Source: Prado023 sp963706875
Lineage (GTDB): Bacteria; Actinomycetota; Actinomycetes; S36-B12; CAIYMF01
DNA length: 64,000 bases
Reading direction: 5' to 3'
Assembly (NCBI GenBank): GCA_963706875.1
Contig: CAVPNW010000023.1
Coordinates: forward strand, 99,701 to 163,700
Of this stretch, positions 1 through 7,847 are shown piece after piece. Every line of letters starts with the position of its first letter. Position 1 is the stretch's first letter. Below the pieces are notes generated by a model. The model did not search any database. It saw only the letters and a list, made by a program, of their open reading frames with translations, and was not told the DNA's origin. A program made the translations under genes and the position numbers.

Positions 1-863
1 TCGCGGCGCAGCTTCGGGTCCAGCGACATGCCGGAGTTCAGCTTCTCCTCGGCGAACAGTCCGGCCTCGATCCGCTTGGCCAGCTGCACCTCCTGCTCGG
101 CATTGAGCAGGGCGACCTTGCCGATCTGCTTGAGGTAGTCCTTGACCGGGTCCGCTGTGGCACCGGCGACGGTGACCTGCTGCTGTGGCTCGTCCTCGAT
201 GTCGGCGTCCGAGATCTCGAACGCCTCAGTCTCCGTGGAGTCGGCGGCCGCCGGTGCGGGGGTCTCCTCGGCCTTGACCTCCTCCAGGTCCTTGGCCAGG
301 TCCACCTCGAGCTCTGCCTCCAGGGAGGCCGCGCTGGCCAGCTCGGTGCTCGCAGCCTCCGGGCTCAGGGCATCGACATCGAGGTCGAGATCGATCTCGA
401 TCTCCTCGACGTCGGACAGGTCCACGATGGGCTCGGCGTTCGGGTCCTCCTCGACATCGAGGTCCACCGGCACCTCGGGGCTCGGCCCCGACTTCGCGGT
501 GCCCTTCGCGGCGGGGGCCTTCTTCGCCGCGGACTTGCGCACCGTGGCCCTCTTCGCAGGACCCCCCGAAGCCGGATCGACCACAGCAGCTGAAGTGTCG
601 TCCTCGGCGCTGGAGCTCGCGGCCGACTTGGCCGTCGGCTTCGTTGCCGTGGCCTTCTTCGCCGTCGGCTTCGTTGCCGAGGCCTTCTTCGCAGGTGCAG
701 CGGGTGCCTTGTCCACCGAAGCGTCCTTGACCGCGGCGGCGGGTGCCGCTGCAGCCGTCTTCGTCGCGCGCTTGGCAGGGGCCTTCGTCCTGGCGGTGGC
801 GGGGGCCTGGGCCACCTCGCTCAGCTCGGTCGACTTGGCCGCGACGGATTTGTTCGGACTCAC
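1..863 (-). CDS. sigA: RNA polymerase primary sigma factor SigA/RpoD (HrdB-like), N-terminal part, cut by window edge
   Basis: This is the N-terminal 287 or so codons of the housekeeping sigma factor, which directs core RNA polymerase to -10/-35 promoters. The start is taken as GTG at 863, preceded by GAGAGG nine bases upstream, and translation begins MSPNKSVAAKS. The first ~130 residues are a lysine/alanine/proline-rich tail with repeated AKKAxATKPTAK units. A very acidic stretch follows (DLDVEEDPNAEP, EIEIDLDLDVD). Conserved sigma region 1.2 then appears (DPVKDYLKQIGKVALLNAEQE, IEAGLFAEEKL). Long disordered N-terminal extensions are usual in actinobacterial primary sigma factors. Regions 2 to 4 lie outside the window. 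The identification rests on region 1.2 and the overall architecture. Confidence 0.9.
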   Translation of the reverse strand, partial: MSPNKSVAAKSTELSEVAQAPATARTKAPAKRATKTAAAAPAAAVKDASVDKAPAAPAKKASATKPTAKKATATKPTAKSAASSSAEDDTSAAVVDPASGGPAKRATVRKSAAKKAPAAKGTAKSGPSPEVPVDLDVEEDPNAEPIVDLSDVEEIEIDLDLDVDALSPEAASTELASAASLEAELEVDLAKDLEEVKAEETPAPAAADSTETEAFEISDADIEDEPQQQVTVAGATADPVKDYLKQIGKVALLNAEQEVQLAKRIEAGLFAEEKLNSGMSLDPKLRR

Positions 864-1045
864 CAGCAGATGCCTCTCACTTCGACGTCCGGGCGCGCAG
901 GCGATGCGCCGGGCCCGGGAACGTTGGTCATTCTGTCACGCGTGCGCGCTGGGGCGGGCACCCCTGCTACAACGACACATGCGCCCCCGTATGTTCCCGG
1001 CCGCGCACAGGGGCAAACCCCTCGGCATCGTCGAATCGGGACAGA

Positions 1046-1441
1046 TCAGGCCTTGACGGCCAGGACCGGGATGCTGGCCTCGAGCAGGATCGACTGCGAG
1101 TTGGATCCCAGGACCAGCTTGCCGACGGGCGTGCGCCTGCGGATCCCGATGACGATGAGGTCCGCCTGCATCTCCTCGGCGGTCTGGAGCACGTCGTTGA
1201 CGGGGTCCTTGCCGCGCACCAGGTGGCGCAGGTCGTGCTCCACGTCCGCGGCGTGCAGCATGGCGTGGACGCGCTCCAGAGCCTCACTGCGCTCCAACGC
1301 TGTGGCGCTGTCCAACTTCTCACCATGGTCGGAGTAGACGACCACGACCATGGTCCCGCGCAGCTTCGCCTCCGCGATCCCCTGACGCACGGCTGCCTCG
1401 CCCTCGGGGCTGGCGACGTACCCGACCACGACTCCACTCAT
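1046..1441 (-). CDS. Universal stress protein (UspA family)
   Basis: A 131-residue single-domain Usp protein. It opens with the usual beta strand (VVVGYVASPEGEAAV) and ends with the nucleotide-binding region GIRRRTPVGKLVLGSNSQSI followed by IPVLAVKA. This corresponds to the ATP-binding G-x2-G-x9-G-S pattern of UspA/MJ0577 proteins, although the first glycine spacing is not canonical, so ATP binding is likely rather than certain. A strong ribosome site (GGGAGGT, five bases before ATG) supports the start. It stands alone between sigA and metY, with no operon partner visible. Members respond to starvation, hypoxia or redox stress, but the specific role here is unknown. Confidence 0.88.
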   Translation of the reverse strand: MSGVVVGYVASPEGEAAVRQGIAEAKLRGTMVVVVYSDHGEKLDSATALERSEALERVHAMLHAADVEHDLRHLVRGKDPVNDVLQTAEEMQADLIVIGIRRRTPVGKLVLGSNSQSILLEASIPVLAVKA

Positions 1442-1626
1442 CAGTACCTCCCTGGCGTGCCTTCGTCCACCGTAGTGGTTCGGGCGCTGGGATTCCGGTC
1501 AGGCGCCGCCGAGCCGTCGTGAGGGACTGGCCGTGACGCACACCGGCCCCCGGCGCTGCGTGTGGCTGGCCTTCGCGGGGAAGGTCGTCACTGCAGCGAC
1601 CCAGGGGCCGGGGAGTGCAGGGAGCG

Positions 1627-2943
<1,317 letters not shown>

Positions 2944-3052
2944 CTCGACGTCTCCTCGTGATGGCCCCGGAGGGCCGTTGCGGGTGTGACGTTGGTCTGC
3001 GAATCGGCGGTGCCGAGTCCCAGACCCGCGTCGGGGTCCGGGGCCTTGCTGG

Positions 3053-3181
3053 GGGCAAGACCCGCGCTTGCTGCGTCCCGCCGGGAGGCGGTAGCAACCA
3101 GGTCCTCACCTGGGGCACCCCACCGCGGTCGGAGGGTTGCCGCCCAGCAAGCCAGGGCTTGATGCTGGGACTCTTGACCTG
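3053..3181 (-). ncRNA. SAM-IV riboswitch in the metY leader
   Basis: Read on the minus strand, the leader has the SAM-IV core in order. It opens GGTCAAGAGTCCCAGC and continues with CAAGCCCTGGCTTGCTGG and then CGGCAACCCTCC. A pseudoknot arm GACCGCGGTGGGGTGCC follows, then CAGGTGAGGACCTGG, a variable hairpin, and the closing GCAAGCGCGGGTC, which pairs back to GACCGCG. This class is known from Actinobacteria upstream of methionine and sulfur genes and binds S-adenosylmethionine. It ends about 110 bases before the metY ATG, leaving room for an expression platform that masks the ribosome site or terminates transcription. I recognise the primary sequence and the pairings; a covariance search was not possible. 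Confidence 0.88.
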
Positions 3182-3187
3182 CCGCAG

Positions 3188-3216
3188 AAGGTACACGGAC
3201 CCACCGCGCTTCGCAA
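3188..3216 (-). promoter_or_regulatory. Likely sigma-70-type promoter for the riboswitch-metY transcript
   Basis: On the minus strand TTGCGA (3216-3211) is followed by exactly 17 bases and then TACCTT (3193-3188). Transcription would start near 3181, right at the first base of the riboswitch aptamer. Spacing and position both fit. The hexamers are only moderate matches to TTGACA/TATAAT. Confidence 0.55.
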
Positions 3217-3241
3217 ACACGCGACACGACACGTCGGCTGG

Positions 3242-4294
3242 TCAGCGCCGCCCCGGATTGCGGCACTCGGACTCGGGCAGGCCAGCCAGTGACTCACGCC
3301 AGGTCCGGGGATCGCTGCCCCGGCCCATCAGCTGTGCGGCCAGCGACGCCAGGCGGTACTCGGGGTCCTGGGCCAGGGCGAGGTGGACGCAGACGGTGGC
3401 CAGGGCGCCCTCCCCGCGCATCCAGGAGACCAGCGCGAGGATGGTCGCCGGCGGAGCCCCAGTGCCCGGCGGTGCGGCCCGCAGCACGTCGCACAATGTC
3501 TCGATGGTGCCCTCCCAGCATCGAGCGCAGTGGTGCCCGCGAACCACCAGCCTGTGGAGCACGACGTCGCGGACGCGGATGTCGACCAGAGCGCGCAGGA
3601 CACGTGCCGTTCTGGACGGTGTCAGCGCGACCACCGGGGCGCGGCAGGCGCCCCTGGGCAGGAGGAGCCCGGTGAGGAAGGTGATCTGCGAGTCGCGCCA
3701 TCGTTGGGTGGGCTGGGCCGGCCGGCGCCGCCTGAGCACCTGCTCGACCTCGGCCGCGCGCTGATCGTCCCGGGTGATCCGATCCACGAGTTGGTCCCGA
3801 CTGGCCAGGGGCGCGTACCCCGCGTAGACGTACTCGGCACGTACGGCGTTCATGATCGTGGCATCCAGCGGGGTGCCCTGCACCGGGCAGCACGCCGGCT
3901 CCGTGCACGAGTGCGACCACCACATCCGGCCGTTCGTGCTCAGGTTGCCGCCGACCTCGATCCCGACGAGGTCCAGCGCCGAGCGCAGCTCGAGGAGGAA
4001 GTCGGCACTCGACAGGTCATCGCGTGACGTGGAGTCGGCATCCGCGACCCACGCCACCCAGTCGACGGCGATCCCGCCGGTGCCGTCGATGCTCAGGGCA
4101 GTCTGGGCTGCCACCTCCGCGCACGGTCCGGCGGGCGGCAGGTCAACGCGCATGATGACCGGCGAGACCCTTCCGGGCACTCCAGAGATGAAGGCGACGA
4201 GGGACTTCTCAGGAACGAAGCCGAGCAGGGGGGCGCAGGAGGCCACGAGGCTGCTCGGACAGGTGATCGGGGGCAGGAGCGGGTCGGCTGTCAT
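3242..4294 (-). CDS. DUF4192 family protein
   Basis: A 350-residue protein of the actinobacterial DUF4192 family, recognised by the N-terminal signature of a proline-rich lead followed by ASCAPLLGFVPEKSLVAF. An alternative start farther upstream would overlap the Gre-like gene, so the ATG at 4294 (MTADPLLPPITC) is preferred. The rest is alpha-helical with an arginine-rich stretch near residue 220 (VLRRRRPAQPTQRW). Several cysteines occur around residues 120-135 (CTEPACCPVQG), where metal binding is possible but unproven. No signal peptide or membrane segment is visible. Family function is unknown and the neighbours (metY, Gre-like) give no clear hint. Confidence 0.8.
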   Translation of the reverse strand: MTADPLLPPITCPSSLVASCAPLLGFVPEKSLVAFISGVPGRVSPVIMRVDLPPAGPCAEVAAQTALSIDGTGGIAVDWVAWVADADSTSRDDLSSADFLLELRSALDLVGIEVGGNLSTNGRMWWSHSCTEPACCPVQGTPLDATIMNAVRAEYVYAGYAPLASRDQLVDRITRDDQRAAEVEQVLRRRRPAQPTQRWRDSQITFLTGLLLPRGACRAPVVALTPSRTARVLRALVDIRVRDVVLHRLVVRGHHCARCWEGTIETLCDVLRAAPPGTGAPPATILALVSWMRGEGALATVCVHLALAQDPEYRLASLAAQLMGRGSDPRTWRESLAGLPESECRNPGRR

Positions 4295-4361
4295 GGCCCA
4301 ACCGTGGTTCCCGATGGCGAGATCGGGAAGGTGGTTCGGGTGGATCTGTGGACAGCTGTGC

Positions 4362-4829
4362 TCAGATCTCCTCGCCGACGGCGAGGACCTTCGCGGTCCA
4401 GGTGCTGGCAGGGGCAACCACCACGCACTCGTCGCCCACGCAATGGCCGAGCAGGGCCAGGGCCAGGGGCGAGGTGTCGCTGATGCGCTCCTCATCGAGG
4501 TAGGCCTCGACCGGATCGACGATCCGCACGACGAGCCGTTCTCCGTCGGCGTCGGTGAGAGCCACTCGGCTGCCCAGGGTGATCACGGACCCCAGCGACC
4601 CGAGGTCCAGGGTGCCCGAGGTGCCCAGCAGCACCACGAGCCGATCGTGCTCAGCCTGAAGCCGCTCGAAATCGGCGACGACGCGCTCGTCGCGCTCGTC
4701 CTCGACGAGCAGGGGCCGCATGGCGGGGAGCTCCTCATCGGCGATCTCGTCAACACGCGCCTGGAGGCTGGCCCTGCCCTCCGGGGTCAGCATCACTTGT
4801 CCGTGCCGCGCCATACGTGCTCCCAACAT
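4362..4829 (-). CDS. GreA/GreB-family transcription elongation factor-like protein
   Basis: About 156 residues. The N-terminal half is a charged helical region (LTPEGRASLQARVDEIADEELP, DERDERVVADFERLQAEHDRL), matching the antiparallel coiled coil that enters the RNA polymerase secondary channel. The C-terminal half matches the Gre/FKBP-like domain (VITLGSRVALTDADGERL, ERISDTSPLALALLGHCVGDE). ATG at 4829 or 4814 are both possible starts, the second having GGGAG five bases away. Canonical GreA in actinobacteria is normally elsewhere and carries acidic tip residues (D/E pair). Here the tip region is EDERDERV, so cleavage-factor activity is plausible. It may instead be a paralogue that competes for the channel. 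Confidence 0.75.
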   Translation of the reverse strand: MLGARMARHGQVMLTPEGRASLQARVDEIADEELPAMRPLLVEDERDERVVADFERLQAEHDRLVVLLGTSGTLDLGSLGSVITLGSRVALTDADGERLVVRIVDPVEAYLDEERISDTSPLALALLGHCVGDECVVVAPASTWTAKVLAVGEEI

Positions 4830-5106
4830 CGTCGTCTCGGTTCCCCCGCCCAACTGGGCAATGGCCGCGAGGTTACCCTGCGACGCCCGGTCATGACGCA
4901 TGCTGGGGGGGATCTGCGGCTGCCGGGACAGTCACGGACGTTGAGGGGCCCGAACATCCTGCGGCTTCCCCTCCGCAGAGCGCCCGGGCCCTGTTGAGAA
5001 ACTACCTCGGCTCCTCTCCAGAACTGCGCAACGCCGCGCCGGTGGTTCGCCCCGGTGGCCGTCGAGGGCGGATGCGCCCGATCCGCCGAGGCCGCAGACT
5101 TGGTCC

Positions 5107-5583
5107 ATGGCCAGATTCAGCACCGCCCTGCAGACGACCGCGCCCGCAGAACGCGTCCTTGACCACCTCGCGGACTTCGCAACAGTCGGCGACTGGGACC
5201 CGGGCATCACCGAGGCGGACCTCATCTCCGGGGAACCGGGGCAGGTGGGCGCCCGGTACCTGGTGATGGCTGCCTTCGGCCCCCGCCGCATCCCCCTCGA
5301 GTACGTCGTCGTCGAGCGCGTCGACGTGCACGCGGAGGCGCCGGGTCGCGTGGTGCTCAGGGCCGAGACCGGCTCGTTCACCTCTGACGACACGATCACC
5401 GTCAGCCCGACGGCCACCAGGTGCCAGGTCGACTACGACGCGGTCCTGACCCTACGGGGGCTCGGCCGCGTCATGGACTGGCCTCTGCACCAGAGCTTCC
5501 AGGTGATCGGGCGGCGGGCTGAGCAGGGGTTGCGTGCCGAACTCGAGAGCCTCGCAGCCGAGCACGGCGCGGGGCCCACGTGA
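5107..5583 (+). CDS. SRPBCC-family (polyketide cyclase/START-like) protein
   Basis: A 158-residue protein with the SRPBCC pattern. It has an opening strand and helix (FSTALQTTAPAERVLDHLADFATVGDWDPGI), a central beta sheet, and a long C-terminal helix (VMDWPLHQSFQVIGRRAEQGLRAEL) that closes a hydrophobic pocket. Such proteins bind lipids or polyketide-like ligands and are not necessarily enzymes. Its stop codon overlaps the GTG start of the downstream short-chain dehydrogenase by four bases, so the two are probably translated together and act on the same hydrophobic substrate. The substrate is not predictable. Confidence 0.8.
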   Translation: MARFSTALQTTAPAERVLDHLADFATVGDWDPGITEADLISGEPGQVGARYLVMAAFGPRRIPLEYVVVERVDVHAEAPGRVVLRAETGSFTSDDTITVSPTATRCQVDYDAVLTLRGLGRVMDWPLHQSFQVIGRRAEQGLRAELESLAAEHGAGPT

Positions 5584-6569
5584 GCATCCTGGGCTCGGCG
5601 GTCACGGGGGCCGCTCGATTGGCGGATGGGGCTCTGGAGGTCAGCGTCGCCGGCGGCTTCGGCAGCACCGGGATCCGGCTGCGACGGCGCATGTTCAACT
5701 GGTCGGCCCTGCCCCGGCTCGATGGGCGCCACGTGGTCATCACCGGTGCGACCTCCGGCATCGGGTGGGCGTCGGCCCTGGAGATGGTGCAGCAGGGTGC
5801 CCAGCTCTCCATCGTGGGCCGTGATGCCGCCCGAACCACGGCAGCGGCAGAAGCCCTCGGGACTGAGTCGGGTCCGGAGGTCAATGCCTACATCGCGGAC
5901 CTCGACGTGCTCGCGGATGCCCGCCGGGTCGCAGACGAGATCGTCGCCGATGGGCGCGCGGTGGACGTGCTCGTCCACAACGCTGGGGCGCTGTCGGCGC
6001 AGTACCGGCGCACGGACGATGGCTTCGAGGCGACCTACGCCTCGCAGGTGCTCAGCCAGCACATCCTCACCTCGGGGCTGCTCCCGGCGCTGTGGCGCTC
6101 CACGAGTCCGCGGGTGATCGTCGTGTCCTCGGGCGGCATGTACGCCGAGAAGCTCGATGTGGCCACCGTGCAGATGTCGGCCGCGGACTACGACGGGGTC
6201 CGGGCCTACGCGCGGGCTAAGCGCGCCCAGGTGACCCTCATCGAGCAGTGGGCACGACGCCTCCCGTCGGTGGGATTCCACGCCATGCACCCCGGCTGGG
6301 CCGACACGCGCGGCGTGCAGGTGTCGCTGCCCACGTTCCGCAGGGTGACGCGCCCGATCCTGCGCACGCCCCAGGAGGGCGCCGACACGATTGTCTGGCT
6401 CGCGGGAGTCGACCCGATCCCCGCTCCGAGCGGCTCGTTCTGGCTGGATCGGGCACCGCGCAGCACGGTCCGCTACCCGGGGACTGGGCCACGTCCGGGC
6501 GATGCCGAGGCGCTCTGGGACCTCGTGAGCCAGCAGTCCGGGGTCGCGCTTCCACCTGACCCTGCATGA
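5580..6569 (+). CDS. Short-chain dehydrogenase/reductase (DHRS12-like)
   Basis: A 329-residue SDR enzyme. The NAD(P) site is VVITGATSGIGWASAL (TGxxxGIG), preceded by an N-terminal extension of about 50 residues (residues 1-48, including RLRRRMFNWSALPRLDG) that is typical of the DHRS12-like group rather than of minimal SDRs. NAG (VHNAGAL) and the catalytic serine (VVSSGGMY) are present. The Tyr/Lys pair YARAK completes the active site. GTG is the start, in a GTGA overlap with the SRPBCC gene. The predicted role is NAD(P)H-dependent oxidation or reduction of a hydrophobic carbonyl or alcohol, perhaps delivered by the partner protein. Confidence 0.87.
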   Translation: MSILGSAVTGAARLADGALEVSVAGGFGSTGIRLRRRMFNWSALPRLDGRHVVITGATSGIGWASALEMVQQGAQLSIVGRDAARTTAAAEALGTESGPEVNAYIADLDVLADARRVADEIVADGRAVDVLVHNAGALSAQYRRTDDGFEATYASQVLSQHILTSGLLPALWRSTSPRVIVVSSGGMYAEKLDVATVQMSAADYDGVRAYARAKRAQVTLIEQWARRLPSVGFHAMHPGWADTRGVQVSLPTFRRVTRPILRTPQEGADTIVWLAGVDPIPAPSGSFWLDRAPRSTVRYPGTGPRPGDAEALWDLVSQQSGVALPPDPA

Positions 6570-6590
6570 GCGCCCTGCGGGAAACCGCGA

Positions 6591-6634
6591 CGCTGGTCAA
6601 CCCCGAAGCCATTGGACCCTGGGGCTGACCAGCG
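6591..6634. terminator. Bidirectional stem-loop between convergent genes
   Basis: CGCTGGTCA (6591-6599) pairs perfectly with TGACCAGCG (6626-6634), extended by CCCC/GGGG after a one-base bulge. It lies between the convergent SDR and proline-rich membrane genes. There is no T-run, as is common for terminators in high-GC actinobacteria. Confidence 0.6.
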
Positions 6635-6644
6635 CAGGAGCGGG

Positions 6645-7628
6645 TCAGGCGGTCGGGGCTGCGATCCTGCCGCCGGAGAAGTACCGCCAGGCGTAGGCGA
6701 TCGCGATGGCCGTTACCGGCAGCGATACCAGCAACCCGACGCCGCACAGCAGCGCACCTGCCACGTTCAGCAGGAAGGACAGCACGGCCAGCAGGATCAG
6801 CGGCCCGATGTTGCCGGCGACGACCTCGAAGGATGCGCGCATCGCACCGGTGGGAGTCGACTGGGGAGCTGTCGTGACAGAGTCGACCTTCTTGTCGATG
6901 ATCGCGTAGCCGTAGAACTGCAGCAGGAACCCGGCGATGAGCCCGGGGATCACGCACAGGATCAGCCCGACGGTGACGACGAGGGCCACCAGCAGGGACG
7001 CGAGGATGTACGGACCGATGTCCTTGGTGGAGAGCAGCTGTTCGACGCTGGGGCGCCCGCCATCAAGGATAGTCAGGGCTGCGCGGATCAGTCCCAGGCC
7101 GATCACCAGCGAGATGAAGAGGCTCAGCACCGAGCCAATCATCGTCAGGAACCAGCTGTCGAAACCCTGTGACAACCAGTTGCTCACCACGGAGGCGAGT
7201 GCCAGCACCAGCCCGATGATCACGAGCGGCCCGATGTTGGCCGTGAAGGCCTTCCACCCGTACCCGATGGCGTCGGTCGCGGAGAAGGGGGCACGTTGAG
7301 GTGCCGGTGACACCGGCGGGCCGTACCCCTGCGGGGGCGGGTAAGCCCCACCCGGAGGCGGGGGCGGGGGCGGGTAAGCCCCACCCGGAGGCGGAGGCGG
7401 GTAGCCAGCACCAGCAGGCGGAGGGGGTGGGTAGCCAGCACCCGCCGGGGCCGGGGGCACCTCACTCGACGGCGGGGGCGGCGGCGGGGGGGCCGCTGCA
7501 CCGGACTGTTCGGCGTCGGCTGGCTCGGGTGCCAGGGACGACTCGCCGAGCGCGGACGTGACTTCGGTTTCGGGGGTCTCGTTGGGTTCCGGCCGCTCAG
7601 GGGGCGGAGTCGACGTGGGATCGGTCAT
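6645..7628 (-). CDS. Proline-rich multi-pass membrane protein
   Basis: 327 residues. The first ~110 are disordered and repetitive, with runs of PPPPP and repeated AGAGYPPPPP / GGAYPPPP units. The remainder is a hydrophobic domain with about five membrane segments. It begins at SATDAIGYGWKAFTANIGPL and contains two related units (KAFTANIGPLVIIGLV near the start, EVVAGNIGPLILLAVL near the end), suggesting internal duplication. This matches the widespread actinobacterial family of proline/glycine-rich integral membrane proteins of unknown function. The start at 7628 is supported by AGGAAGAGG just upstream. A role as membrane scaffold or stress protein is only a guess. Confidence 0.75.
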   Translation of the reverse strand: MTDPTSTPPPERPEPNETPETEVTSALGESSLAPEPADAEQSGAAAPPPPPPPSSEVPPAPAGAGYPPPPPAGAGYPPPPPGGAYPPPPPPPGGAYPPPQGYGPPVSPAPQRAPFSATDAIGYGWKAFTANIGPLVIIGLVLALASVVSNWLSQGFDSWFLTMIGSVLSLFISLVIGLGLIRAALTILDGGRPSVEQLLSTKDIGPYILASLLVALVVTVGLILCVIPGLIAGFLLQFYGYAIIDKKVDSVTTAPQSTPTGAMRASFEVVAGNIGPLILLAVLSFLLNVAGALLCGVGLLVSLPVTAIAIAYAWRYFSGGRIAAPTA

Positions 7629-7799
7629 GGTCCTCTTCCTCACTGCCGACCTGGACGGTCAGCATGCGACCTGAGCCTACGAGTGCGCAGGGGGCCTCCG
7701 TAAGTGCCACGCCGCCCCACATTCCGGCCGAACGAACTCGAGGCATCGGGGCCAGCATGCGCGCACCATGCGAGGCGGGCGTGTCGCGCGCTGCAACGC

Positions 7800-7835
7800 C
7801 GACGGCGCCGACCCAGTGATGGGCCGACGCCGTCG
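7800..7835 (-). terminator. Stem-loop after nrdJ
   Basis: CGACGGCGCCGACCC (7800-7814) and GGGCCGACGCCGTCG (7821-7835) pair over 15 positions with two mismatches around a six-base loop. It starts 13 bases past the nrdJ stop on the minus strand. Confidence 0.6.
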
Positions 7836-7847
7836 CGAGGTGCCGGA

